A stretch of DNA of 64,000 bases from Ganoderma boninense. Its lineage: Eukaryota > Basidiomycota > Agaricomycetes > Polyporales > Polyporaceae. Positions 35,249 through 46,853 of the stretch are shown here, in pieces. The notes beneath the pieces are model-generated. The model had not been told where the DNA came from. It made no database searches and saw only the letters and a program-made list of their open reading frames with translations. Position numbers and translations under genes: made by a program. Location of the stretch: contig CM035311.1 of assembly GCA_002900995.3 (NCBI GenBank), positions 2,480,001 to 2,544,000 of the forward strand. The letters run 5' to 3'. Every line of letters starts with the position of its first letter. Positions within the stretch are counted from its first letter, which is position 1.

Positions 35249-38200
35249 ATGATCTGGGGCCTGCTAGTCTCTCTCTTCGCTTCCTTCACAGCTCGTTCTG
35301 TGGTCAACGGGCAGACCCCTGCGGGACGTGAGTAGCGCCAAGCATCTGGTTTACGAAGGACGCATTGACAGCTCTTCGATAGTTGCCCCCAAGGCGTTCC
35401 TCAGCCTTCCCCTGGGTACTGTCAAACCTGCGGGTTGGCTGTATGATCAGGTCCGCACGGGCAGACTAACGCATGGCCAGGCAGCTCACCGTCTGAACAG
35501 CTGGTTGTTCAAACTAATGGATTAGCTGGGCATGAGCACGATTTCTACAACTAGTAAATTATCTAACGTGTTATATGAGCAATGCTCATTTGTCGCCCTG
35601 CCAGTGTCGCTGAAAGTGACTGGATCGGTGGGACTTCTTACTATTCTTCTTTGGAGGAAGGTAAGCCAAGCATCTCCTCTTAGCTCACCGAGCGCTCATA
35701 CTATATTATGTTATGTCTAGCTGGAAGCTACTGGTTTGTGAGTATATGCGCTTTTATATCCATCTATTTGACTAACCTTTTCTGTCTAGAACGGCATGGT
35801 CCCCAACGGTGTTCTTCTCGACGATCCCACCATCCAGTCGCAGGTTCAACAGTTCCTCGATTATGTTCTCGATCACCAGGATTCTACTGGATGGCTCGGA
35901 CCTGAGGTCAACACCACTAAACCGCGCTACCTGTGGGGTCGCTACCCGTTCTTTTTCGGAGCTATTCAGATGGTCGAGGCCGATCCGACGCAGACGGATC
36001 GGATCGTGAGCGCGTTCCACAAGTTCGTTGTGCTCGCGAACACCATGCTGCACAATGACGAGGGTCTCGAAGACTGGACCCGCACCCGATGGGAGGATTT
36101 CGTCATCGTTCTTCAGTGGTGGGTACATCAGGATGTATCGTCGTCGGAGTCTAATCCCCTCCGCGACCGCGACCGCGACCGCAGGCTCTACGATTTCCAT
36201 CCTGAGGGCAATGAGGACCTTCTCATCGATACTATGAAGCAGCTCAAGTACACAGGAGACCCATGGGAGGATGTGTTCAACGAGACCGTTCGTATAGTGA
36301 AGTCCGTGATGAGATCGGAGGCTGACTTCCCCGACAGTATTTCCCAACGACCGCGGTCGAAGACCTCCATAACCCCTTCTCAGTGCTCACTTGGCACGGT
36401 GTTAACATGGCAGAAGGGCTTAAGGCGCTCCCATCCACGTACCGGTTCACGCACAACCAATCCGGTTGGTGTTCTGTCTAAGATTTCCAATGGTCCATGG
36501 ACTCACCTAGATTGTGAACAGATCTCGACGCTGCAAGCAAGGGATGGGATCTACTGTTCCAGTACCACGGCCGCCCTTCGGGAATTTACGCTGCCGATGA
36601 ATACCTGGCGGGACTGGAGGCCATTCGAGGGCATGTCCACTAACCATCCCCTTTTGGTTACGTACAACTGACATCGTGACGTGACCTTACTGTACTGCCG
36701 ACAGGACGGAACTGTGCCTAGTTGTGGTAAGTGCCAAACTGACATACCCGCCCATCCGATTGGCTGACGATTAAGTGCAATAGGAAACAATGTTCTCGTA
36801 CGTGTTTGAGAGCTAGCATTGCCGCGAGGAGCATGGCTCATAGAATGCCCGGAATCCCAGCGGTTCTTACCTGTACCAAGTCATCGGCGACCCGAAGTTT
36901 GCGGATAGGGTGCGCAAAGCATAACGGCCACTCCCTACCATGGACCCTGACATATCCGGCGAATTAGGTTGAACGAATCACATACAACGCACTGCCTGCG
37001 ACTCTTACCGGAGGCATGTTCTGCTGCGACCCGACCTCACTAGTGGAAGTTGCAACCATGGCTAATCACGTTTTGACTTGGCAGACATGTGGTCGCGCCA
37101 GTACCTGCAGCAGCAAAACCAAATCGCCGCCAAGAACATGAATCCGTACGTACCATGCCAAATTCTGCGTCATATTGGAGCAGTGTATTCATTCCATCCG
37201 GAAAACTGTAGGAACCCTTTCCCTAATGATGGGTAAGCCTTTCAACCTTGTGAACCACATGGTTGCGAGCGAACAGCCAATAACAAATGGCTCGCAGAGC
37301 GTACTCTAACGTTTTTGGCTTGGAGCCGAACTACCCGTGAGTACTGCAGTTGGTTTAGCTTCCTGCGCGCTGCGTCTAGGCACAGATGCAGCAGTCATGC
37401 TCGGATGCTGTACTGCCTCGACACGACTGGCTACTAATTCGGGACCCTTGCTCATCGTCGCTCATGCAGGTGCTGTACCGTGAACCACCCGCAGGGATGG
37501 CCAAAGTTCATCAGCAACTCGTTCGTGACGACCCCGGATCAAGCCTCCCTAGTACAGGTCTATCTCGGGCCGTACGCCGTCAACACGACGCTCGCTGCTA
37601 CCGGTGAGTCTGTGCGTCCCCGCATCATCTCATGAGCACGTCATTCGGAATCCTCGTTCCTCGCCATGTCCACGTCTACAAAGCCGAACTGAAGCTAACT
37701 TCGCTGGTGTTTCAAAGGGAACAAGGTTTCGGTCTCAGTGGATACGCTGTACCCCTTCAGCGATACGCTCACCACGACCATCGAGGCCACCAAGGCGTTC
37801 ACTTACTATGTGCGCATCCCCAGCTGGGTGACGAATGGGACCATCTCGGTCAATGGAGGGTCTGCTCGGCCCGTGTCCCCGACCAACGGCCTCCATGCGG
37901 TCTCCGTGCGTGCGGGGACCACCAAGTTCACGCTGGACCTCCCCTCAGAGATCACCGTTGGTTAGTAATCCCTCTCCCTCCCCGGACTACCACGGTCCGA
38001 AGCTCGCTGACACGCTCCCTCTGACCTCCACCTTCCCCGTCGCCCCCACCCCCGCTCTCACAGAGGAGCGTCCGCACGGCTCGGTCGCCGTGCACCGCGG
38101 GCCGCTGCACTACGCGTTCGACATCTCGCGGAGCTCCCGCGTCCTCGCACAGAACGCGCAGCAGCCGCTCGCGGTCGACCTCGAGTTCGACGCGACGGAG

Positions 38201-38566
38201 ACATGGCAGTACGCGATCGACCCCTCGACGCTGGTCTTCCACGCCGGCACCCCCGCGGGCGGGCGGCTCCCGTCGCCGGTCTTCGACTCGGGGCTGCCGC
38301 CGTTCACGATCAGCGTCGCGGCGTGCCCGATCGCCTGGGCGGAGGCGGGGGACACGTTCGCGGCTGCGCCGCCGACGGACCCGGCGTGCACGGGCGCGGT
38401 CACTAACATTACGCTCTCGCCGTTCGGGGTGAGTCTCTGGTATTTGCTGAAGGCGGGGAATGATGGCTGACGGCGATGGTGACGGTGACGGTGACGACGT
38501 TGCGATGTGTGCACGCAGTCCACGAAGCTTCGCATCGGCGAGTTCCCGACGTTCAAGGCAACCTGA
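35249..38566 (+). CDS. secreted GH127-type (DUF1680) glycoside hydrolase, beta-L-arabinofuranosidase-like
   Basis: Twenty exons: 35249-35327, 35383-35450, 35501-35553, 35605-35660, 35721-35737, 35790-36118, 36185-36287, 36338-36464, 36522-36630, 36705-36726, 36784-36797, 36861-36909, 36968-37013, 37085-37145, 37212-37232, 37298-37336, 37470-37603, 37718-37960, 38064-38428, 38519-38566; 1983 nt, 660 aa. A signal peptide (MIWGLLVSLFASFTA) precedes FLSLPLGTVKPAGWLYDQL, HEHDFYNY and the (alpha/alpha)6-barrel segments (GPEVN, HGVNMAEGLKALP, QNQIAAKNM). Residues equivalent to the zinc/thiolate site of characterised GH127 enzymes are present: Glu316-x-Cys318 (TELC) and Cys399-Cys400 (NYPCCTVNHP). 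A C-terminal beta-sandwich follows (FTYYVRIPSWVTNG, HRGPLHYAFDISR). The family removes terminal arabinofuranose from plant glycans; exact substrate unknown. Four exons are 14-22 nt; introns after exons 9 and 13 are GC-AG. Confidence 0.92.
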
Positions 38567-39246
38567 GCACTCGGGCCCGGCAACTTACCAAACCTAAACA
38601 CGGCGGTGGTCGCGAGGCGCAAGGGTCTTCTTCTGGGCAGAGCAATCAATCAGTGGGCGTGTTTGAGCGTCTCTAGGCTGTAGAGTTTGTTGTAAGAGGA
38701 ATTTCGTATGTTGTGAACGAATGGGGTACAGTGCTGTATGTTTCAGTCTTGTGGAGGAACGCGGTTTGTGGCGAGACGCGTCGCGACGCGTCCTAACTCT
38801 TCTCGGCAAGCTTGGAGGATGCGTTCGAGTCCATGTGAGCGGTGGCGACGACCAGCGAGTGTCCTTGCGACCTTGCCAGAATTGTAACGTCGAGGGTGAG
38901 AACATGGCTATCGCGTCACTACGGCGTATGAGAGTGTGGGGCTCGCAGGAGACCTTGGAGTCTCAGTCTGGAGGTTGGTAGTGACGCCTCCGAAATGGCC
39001 GGAACGGTGGCTGGAGCGGCGCGGGACAGGGGGATGATCGGTAGGCGCCCAACAAGGTGCGACGGAGGCCTGGGGCCGGCTGTCCCGGTTGGCTGTTGGG
39101 CTCCTCGCCACCTCTCGTCCAGTGACCCTTCCCTCCGCTGCACCTTGTCGACCGACCCGCCTTTCGAACCTCCGTCCAGGGTCTTCTCTTCGACGCTCCC
39201 TCTCCCAGTACACTCCCTTCCTCCAACACCCCCTCACCGCAACCCC
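38567..39246. other. intergenic, no gene seen
   Basis: 680 bp between the GH127 stop and the SDS3 start, both on the plus strand. It holds the GH127 3' end and SDS3 promoter. Overlapping minus-strand frames around 38900-39290 are unspliced shadows without domains. Confidence 0.5.
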
Positions 39247-40499
39247 ATGCCCCCTCAGCCTGGAGTCTTCCCGGTATCCCATTCCTCATCCCACAAAGTC
39301 CGCGCTGGTCAGGCCGTTGAAGTGGCCTCCGTCAACACACTCCATTACGAACAGATTGCAGGGCCTAGCTCACGGCCACACGGTGCGTCTCTCTGATCTT
39401 GGTCTCTCCGCTAGTCGAGGGCGGCCTCCAACACGCGACCCCGTCTCCAGGTGCTCAGGAAGACCCTAAGAAAGACAAGCGGAGGAAGGAGGTAGTTGGC
39501 AAAATCACTAAAGAGATGGCTGAACGAAGAGAAGAGTACGTCCTGGGTATCCTCATACCATCCCGTAACGCGCAGGATACTCATCCGTCGCCTCCCATCT
39601 CTTCCATCCCCTCGGTCTCCCGCAGCATCGGACGGCATTACGCGGAAGCCATCTCCGACCTCCATAGCGTGTCCATCCAGCTCGCTACTCGCCCAGAGAC
39701 ATCTCCCGCATACAACCTCCGCTTATATCCCATCTCCCTCGAGCGCGGCGCGCTCCTCCACTCGATCGAGCTCCAGGAGCGACACGCCCTCTCGATCGTC
39801 CAAACGGCATACGATGAAGAACGCGAGCGCGTCGAAGAGGAGTGGAAACGCGGCCGCGACCGCATCCGCGAACGAATGCTTGAGGGCATCGAAGACCGAC
39901 GGCGACGAGCGCGCGAAGAGAAAGACGGCGAGGGCACGGTTGTCGGTGAGCACCCTTCTACCCTCCCGGCCGTTGGTTTATCTTGAATTCATGGGCGCTA
40001 ACTCTACCCCGGTGGCTGTCGCGCCTCCTCGCCGCTCCCAGACGGAGGCGTAGACTCTCAATCCCGCCCACACATCACGCGCAAGCTACGAAACAAGATG
40101 GGCGGCGGCACCTCTCCGCCGCCTACGCCTATCCCCGGTGGGCACCCTGCAAACGGGGCGGGTGCGCCAAATGGCTCGGGCCCGGTTACTACTGGGCCGC
40201 TGCTGAACCCGCACTCTCTATCTGTGGACGAGCTCCCGTCCCTGTTCCCGCTGCCGCTGATATCTGGGCAGGCGGGCGGAGGCCAGGGATACGGGTACGG
40301 CAATGGGGCGAGTGGGGCCGGGAACGGGAGGAGGCGGGCAAAGGGCGGGCGCGAGGCGCAGGCTCCGGGGACGATCGGGAAGGCCCTGAACGCGCTGCAC
40401 GCGCTGAAGGAGAACGAATGCGAAGCGGACTTGGGGGAGATCCGCCGGGGGAACAAGCGGCGCAGGGCCGCTGCTGGGGCTCTCGCTGGGAAGGCTTGA
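39247..40499 (+). CDS. SDS3: SDS3-like subunit of the SIN3-RPD3 histone deacetylase complex
   Basis: Four exons: 39247-39382, 39451-39535, 39626-39945, 40042-40499 (332 aa). The Sds3 domain is clear: QEDPKKDKRRKEVVGKITKE, then HYAEAISDLHSVSIQLATRP, YNLRLYPISLERGALLHSIE, ERHALSIVQTAYDEERERVE and EEWKRGRDRIRERMLEGIED, forming the long helical hairpin that dimerises and bridges SIN3 to RPD3. The C-terminus is Gly/Pro-rich and disordered with a last basic helix (IRRGNKRRRAAAGAL). Sds3 is required for deacetylase activity of the complex. The start ATG opens MPPQPGVFPVSHSSS; nothing upstream in frame looks coding. Confidence 0.9.
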
Positions 40500-41747
40500 C
40501 ACCCCGATTCCTGGGTTGTGTTTGTTGTACGCTGTACGTCCCCCTGATTACCGTGTCTTGTGCATTTTGGCTGAGGGGAGCAGCCATGTAGATGTAGCAC
40601 CGTTATTGTTACCCCGCTCTGCTTGCTATCTATTGGGATTTGGAATTGCAGCTCGATGGTCGTTGCGCATCTGTTCTGGGTTGACTCTCAAACTCCGGGA
40701 ACATCGGGATGCTCGTCCGGGCCGGGGCTTACCGCAAGCCGCATTGCGGCGTCCTTGAAGTTGTCCCAATGTCGGACGCTTATCCACCCTGGGCCGTTGT
40801 TGTGCTTCAGAGCATCCCTTGCTCGATTTAAACCTGCAGCAAGACCAGAGCTGGTCAGATCCATCAGCTTCCTGGCCACTCAGTCGCACAATGCAACTTT
40901 CAAGGTGAGCGCGAACATCGCGACTCTTAAAAGTACTGCTAACCTCACCACCTTCGCTCACGGCTATGGACCACGCTCGAGTCATCCTTTCAAAGATACA
41001 GATGACCCAAGTTGAAGTGGAGCTATCTGGTATCCTCACCCGCTCGAGGCGTTTTCCTATCCCCTCCACGGCGACATGCGCGACGTTAACCCCCCTCTGC
41101 TTCTGGCGCCTTTTCCCAGCTTGTAGTAGAGCGCTCAGTGGTCAGTAGCTGGACATGGTGGGGAAAAGGATTTCCTGAGGATGTGTGGAGTTCCGAAGGG
41201 CAACACCACAGCCCGCTATGCCTCCCCCAACTCTCTACCCCTCGACCTGCACCAGGAGAATGATCCTGGAATCTCCGATAGGATATGACTCCTCATGTCC
41301 ACTCTCCAGTGACAGGCAAGTATAGGAACTGAGGTAGCTTGAATCGGGACCTGCGACGGAAGCACTCCGTATCCGTCCGAATGCCCCGGTGCCGAGCACA
41401 GTATTTCCTTGCGCGCACAACAGTCAGCTGTCCTCCTTGTTTCCACTTCGAGGTGCACATCTGTTCCTGCGAGAAATCCGAGATGCAGCGGGGGGTGTCG
41501 TATTCCTTCGGCTGTCTGGGTCATCCGGTGCCCGCTGTCAACGTCAAGTGAAAGCCCGCGGCTAGCGCTTGCAGGCTGCAGCATGGTTTTCCAATGGTTA
41601 TCGATGACGACGCTCTTCTCTGGGACTGGTGGAAGTGGTATATATACGTGATGTCGTGCACGACGAAACGATAGTTCGTCATCCGCCAGCCCCAACAACA
41701 CACTCAGCACTCCCCTCGCCCACGTTACCACCGCCTTAGCCTCAATC
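40500..41747. other. intergenic, promoter of the hydrolase gene
   Basis: 1.25 kb between SDS3 and the dienelactone hydrolase-like gene, both plus. Frames up to 296 codons on the minus strand (41216-42106) run into the coding strand of the next gene and have no domain. A TATA box is present near the right end. Confidence 0.5.
41639..41646 (+). promoter_or_regulatory. TATA box of dienelactone hydrolase-like gene
   Basis: TATATATA lies about 100 bp upstream of the ATG at 41748, a spacing consistent with a 60-70-nt leader. Marked TATA boxes are uncommon among the neighbouring genes and often mark regulated genes. Confidence 0.55.
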
Positions 41748-42756
41748 ATGTCTTTCTGCGCTGACTGCTTCAAGGGTGAGCGTCGGCGAGCCTGTGCCTG
41801 CCAGGATCGTTCGTAGCAGTAACATCGCTCTCCCAATATAGGTGTTCGCCACGAAGGTACCCCTGAGGGTTCGTGACCAGTTTGCTCATTATGCCACCTT
41901 AATCCGCTACTTACTTTGGATCCCGTACAGGTACCACCCTGACGATCGGCGGTATTGAGACCTATGTTGCTACTCCGACTGGGGAGCACCCTAAGGACAA
42001 GGTCATCCTTTTCTTCACCGACGGGTTTGGCCTCAAGCTCGAGAACAACAAGGTAGGCTTCCTCATTTCTCCCAGGCCGAGGATAACCTAAACGCGCTCT
42101 GCCCACAGCTCCTTGCGGACGACTTCGCGCGGAACGGCTTCAAAGTAGTCATGCCCGACCTCTTCGACAACGACCCGGCCCCCCTCGACGGCTTCAACCC
42201 GGGCGCGAACTTCAACATCATGGAGTGGTTCGGCAAGCACTCCTTCACGCGCGCGAACGAAATCGTGCGCACCGTGCTCGATGCGCTCAGGGCCGACGGC
42301 GTGACCAAGTTCGGCGCCCTCGGGTACTGCTACGGCGGCCGCCTCTGCTTCGACCTCGCGTTCACCGGCGACGTGCACGTTGTCGCAGCGTCGCACCCGT
42401 CCGGTCTCCAGGTGCCCGCAGACCTCACCAAGTACCTCGAGACCTCCAAGGCGCCGCTCCTCATCAACTCGTGCGAGGACGACCAGATGTTCCCCGTCGA
42501 GGCGCAGAAGGTCGCGGACGAGATCTTGGGCGACGGCAAATTCGCGCCCGGGTATTCGCGAACGTACTGGCCGGGCTGTGGGCACGGCTTCGCTGTCCGT
42601 GGTGATTTGGTCAGTGGCTCTGCGACGCGTGTGCGAGTCTAAACATGAGGCTTACCACGTTCAAATGTTCATCTGCGATAGAGCAAGCCCGAGGTCAAGG
42701 CAGGCAAGGAAGGTGCCTTCAAGGCTTCAGTTGAGTGGCTCCAGAAGTATCTCTAA
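41748..42756 (+). CDS. dienelactone hydrolase family protein
   Basis: Five exons: 41748-41775, 41842-41868, 41931-42052, 42109-42609, 42682-42756 (250 aa, normal for the family). The alpha/beta-hydrolase fold is shown by VILFFTDGFGLKLENNKLLA and GFKVVMPDLFDNDP. The catalytic triad is Cys133 in GYCYGGR, Asp184 in CEDDQMFP and His218 in GCGHGFAVRGD; Cys in place of Ser is the hallmark of dienelactone hydrolases. Bacterial members open dienelactones in chloroaromatic breakdown; fungal members are largely unassigned and may act on lactones or carboxylate esters. There is no signal peptide. A TATA box upstream suggests inducible expression. Confidence 0.92.
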
Positions 42757-44125
42757 TCGTGCCTGCGCCCAGCGCGGTAGGTAACATTGACAACCATGTA
42801 TAATATATTATGGGTTATGTGCCCTGAGCCATCCTGCAGTCTCTCTCGGCTTGGCCCTTGGTGCTCCCAGCAACAGAGATTGCACCCATGACGGACACCA
42901 TGCCTTGACCCGGCTGGCACCCTACGAGTCTGCCTTGCAAATAAACAGCTCAGGCGTTGGGTCGCTATGCTGTGGTTCTTTGAGCCTTTCGGCCGTGTCT
43001 GCTGGCTGGGTTTCTTCTGCCGGTTGCTGGTCTGTGTTTTCGCCCGTGCTTGCTGCTGTGTAAAGAGACTGATGAGTCCAGATCGCGCTGCACGAGGAAA
43101 GGGCAAGGGAGGATTCGCGTCGAGTCGTACATACAGTCCACTTTTCTGTCGAGAACTTAATCAAGTGTCTTGGAGCGCGACATAGGGAGCAGACGCACTG
43201 TTTGTTTAATGCTTGTAAGTCTGAATCGAGTTGTTTTGGGGGTGTGGGGGCAGGGTTGCAGTCCATCACTATACGGCAATGTATGCTGGAGCTGACAGAC
43301 CCTGAGGGATTGTGGTGAGGCGGGGCTGGTTAGTTATCTACGAGTTCGACATGTGCATGCTTTATATCTGTACTCTTCTGAACTCTGTCAGGATGCTCCT
43401 GCCTGTGAATGCGTCTAGCGAGTGCGATGGCCCGGTGGCCGGCCACAGCTCTACTGACACTACTTACACTTTTCCCGGATATCCGAGCTCACTGGAGCGC
43501 TGACCACATGCATATCGGTGTTATAAGAAGGCGAAAGACACAGGTATAAGAATAAGTTCACCTCCGTAACGCGCATACGTCGCTCACTGCCCTGCGCTCA
43601 TGGCGTGGTGACATGGTATGCAGCGCTTACATTCTCGTCATACGTACCAAGATTCCTGTCAAGAGCTCTATTCGGATGAGATGGTAGGGACGCCGACATG
43701 TCCGGTATGTTTGGAAAGCTGTCCCCGGAGCCCACAAGGACGCTCGCCATGCGAGTAGCCTGTGCCAACTTCCACGGAGGTTTAGAACAAGCGCGGGGGG
43801 GCTACAGTGATTGGGCTGTACGGGCGGGAAAAGAAGAAAACTAGGCGAAGCGTATCCTACTGGAAGGAATGGCAACTTGCAGGACGCTGCAAGGATAAGC
43901 AGTCGACGGCGGTGGAATGGGAACGAGAGGAGCGGTGGCTGCGCAAGGCGTGTTCCCTTGTCAGCAGAGTTGGAATCAGGGTTTGGCATCTTATTCCCGC
44001 CTCATCCGTCATGGTGTCCCTCCAAGGACCTATCTGCTTTTGTATCACAACCTGAACATCGCCACCACCCTTGTATCGCCATTCCCTCCCTCCCCCGTCT
44101 CATCTACTCATGGTTCTGACCCAAC
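42757..44125. other. intergenic, no gene seen
   Basis: 1.37 kb between two plus-strand genes. It contains several short frames on both strands, none with domain or splice support; the right end (44050-44125) is pyrimidine-rich as expected just upstream of the APP1-like gene. Confidence 0.5.
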
Positions 44126-46654
44126 ATGTCCCAGTCTGAAGACATGCCGCCTCCCTCCTGGCGGTCCCTTGCGTCTGCCGCCTCGCGCTCTATCAAGGGA
44201 TACATTGCGCAGCAGCGCGAGCTCAAACAAGCATATCCATCGTCGCGTAATATCGCCCCTCCCAATGCAGAGGCGACGAAGAGGCAGTCTTGGAGTCAAT
44301 GGGCAGGTCAGAAGCTTCGACGCGGAAGTCAGGGAGAGTACGATCCTAGCGGTGACCGGCTCTCATTATTTCCCGGCTGGGCGGTGAGGAGATATCGTGA
44401 GCCCCCGAAGGGCTCTGCAGATGGTGAGTGTTCGTTTGCTTATGTCGTGCATCACGGAAACCTCTTCATCGGAAGTACTCCTAGCATCATCCGTTGCCGC
44501 TGGTGCGTTGAAGGTGCCGTGCTAACATTCGTGCAGATACACCTTTCGACATCGATGTATTCGTTTCTGGCTATGCGTATAAACTCACCGGTGTCGGCTT
44601 CAACACTCGCGCGGGCAGGACATTCCTTCGCTTAGCAAAGAGTAAGTGAATCCACTTGGTGCAGTCTCTAAGCCAACACCATCGTGCACAGGTTTCGCTG
44701 CTCTACCGAAGCTACCCAACACAGGTATGAGCAAATCCACCGAAGACCTGTTAGCAGGCACGTCCCTACCTCCGCTCCCCGATGAGATCACCGAGGAGTC
44801 CGAAATGCAACTCCTAGAAGACAAGCTCCGTCGGTTACAGCAGGATGCGCGCAGCATTGAAAGTACGCGTCCCCAGCTCGACGAGCAATCTATATCGTCG
44901 AACGACTCGTCGACTCCGTACCCCTCGTCCATCGCTCCCTTGTACAACCTTGGCTCCGCCAGTCAAGGCGAGGTACAAACACCTAGTCCTATCAACGCAG
45001 GCACTCCTACTGAGTTGCGGCGGTGGCACGCGAACCTGGAAGAGCGGCTCCATCCCTTCTGGTCTTCAGTACTGTCGAACCGCATCGTTCGCGTCTCGCT
45101 GTACGCCACCGATCCGTCCTTGTACGATTCGGATGACAGACGGACGGACGAATCCTCGTCGTCGCAAGGCTCGGTTGCGCCAGAGAAGCAGCCCATTGAC
45201 ACGCGCGAGGTGATTACGGCCGTAGACGGCTCGTTCCAGCTCAAGTTTTCTGTCCCGTGGGCCACTATGTGCGTGCACCCCGCAGCGCTGCAGATTGCGT
45301 TCGGGGGCGACGACCTAGAGCACGAGATGTTCATCGTCGCCGAACTGCTCGCACCTCCCTCCCCCAGTCCCGCGACTCCCGCGGCGCAGTACCCGTACGC
45401 CCAGTACCAGCCTCGACAGGCCCGTCCGGCTGCACCCCCAAATCCAATGTCGACCGTGTCGACCGCCACAGCTATCTCCGTTCCGCTCACTTACTCTTCT
45501 GTACGCGTTATCTCGGACATTGACGATACCGTCAAGCTGTCTGGGATACTTGCCGGAGCCCGCGCGGTCTTCCGTAATGTGTTCGTGAAGGACCTTCGTG
45601 ATAGCGTTATCCGCGGCATGGGGGAGTGGTACACGGACATGTGGAAGCGCGGCGTCCGGTTCCATTACGTCGTAAGTCCTCACCTCGTGTAGAACGGTTC
45701 CCAAGTCTAAACGCCTATCTGCAGAGTAATGGACCCTTCGAGCTCCTCCCGGTCGTGAACGCCTTCCTCCAGCTGTCCCAGCTGCCCCCAGGCTCCGTCC
45801 GGCTTCGGTCGTACGGCGGCCGCTCGCTCTTCAACGGGCTGCTCTCGGCCCCGGCGATGCGGAAACGCAGCGCGGTCGTCGACGTGCTCAACAACTTCCC
45901 CGACGCGCGTTTCTTCCTCGTCGGCGACTCGGGCGAACAGGACCTCGAACTCTACGCGGAGATCGCACGCGAACGACCGGACCAAATCCTCGCTATCTTC
46001 ATCCGGGACGCGAACGCACGAGACAACGACGCAATGCGCCCGCTCGACGACCCCACTGGCGCAGACGCGGTCCGGTGGGCCACTTTCCAGTCTGGGGCCA
46101 ATACGCCTGGATCGGCGACCTCGCAGACAAACGGCGGATTCGCGCCACCCGCCCCGGAGCGTACGTATTCGAGACATCCGTCGCGCTCCATGTCGGAGGC
46201 GACCCCCATCTCGCCGCCTGCTGTGCTCTCGAAGGCGGCACGCTCGCTGTCTGGGCTGGACCTCAGCGCTTTGTCGCGCAACTCGAGCGGCTCGTCGTCG
46301 CCTAACTATTTCAACTCGACGCCACGCTCGTATTCACCTGTCACGGAGGAGCCGCCACGGCACCCCACGATGACGACAGCGACTAACGAAAAGTCGTGGC
46401 CCCCGCCCGGGTTCAGCAGACCGCCGCCCGGGTCGCAGGCAGAGCGGAGGGAGAACAGGTGGTCGCAGCCGGCGCCGTCGCCGACTACCTGGCCTGATGC
46501 CGAGAGCGAGCGGAAGCGGTTCGACATGCAGACGAGGGTGTGGAAGGCACGGCTGGACGTTCCGCCACAGATACCGTTGCGCATGTTCCGGGAGCCGGAG
46601 GAGTGCGTCGAGGTGAAAGATATTCTGGACAGGCTGCAGCTGCGCAGGCGGTGA
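44126..46654 (+). CDS. APP1: APP1-like phosphatidate phosphatase (DUF2183)
   Basis: Four exons: 44126-44423, 44537-44641, 44692-45671, 45725-46654 (770 aa). The N-terminal part has the App1 beta-rich region (FPGWAVRRY, PFDIDVFVSGYAYKL, NRIVRVSLYATDPS, VPLTYSSVRVISDIDDTVKL). The DxDxT motif at about residue 410 (DIDDT) is that of HAD-type Mg2+ phosphatases. Downstream are NVFVKDLRDSVIRGMGEWY, SNGPFELLPVVNAFL and FFLVGDSGEQDLELYAEIA, the remaining HAD motifs. Yeast App1 dephosphorylates phosphatidate at actin patches and endocytic sites. The C-terminal 170 residues are Pro/Ser-rich with motifs such as PPPGFSRPPPGS, plausible SH3 ligands. Intact. Confidence 0.92.
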
Positions 46655-46853
46655 CTTTGTTCCGTTTGGTTTGATTTCTGTTGCTTTGTTCGCGGGAGAC
46701 ATTTTCACTTCCTCCTCACGAATTGCTGTGGACACCCTCACTCAGTATTTTACCGTTTTATTCCTCTCCTCAACCGTCCATGTCGCTGTACGAGTCTCGT
46801 CACGATGTACATTCTGTACACATACCGTAGCATACCATAGTAGAGATAATACA

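Noticed and set aside
41216..42106. 296-codon minus-strand ORF as a gene
   Set aside because: Its start region is antisense to the dienelactone hydrolase exons and the remainder has no recognisable feature.
35249..42756. Secondary-metabolite or sugar-utilisation gene cluster
   Set aside because: GH127, SDS3 and a hydrolase are adjacent, but no transporter, synthase, P450 or pathway regulator accompanies them.
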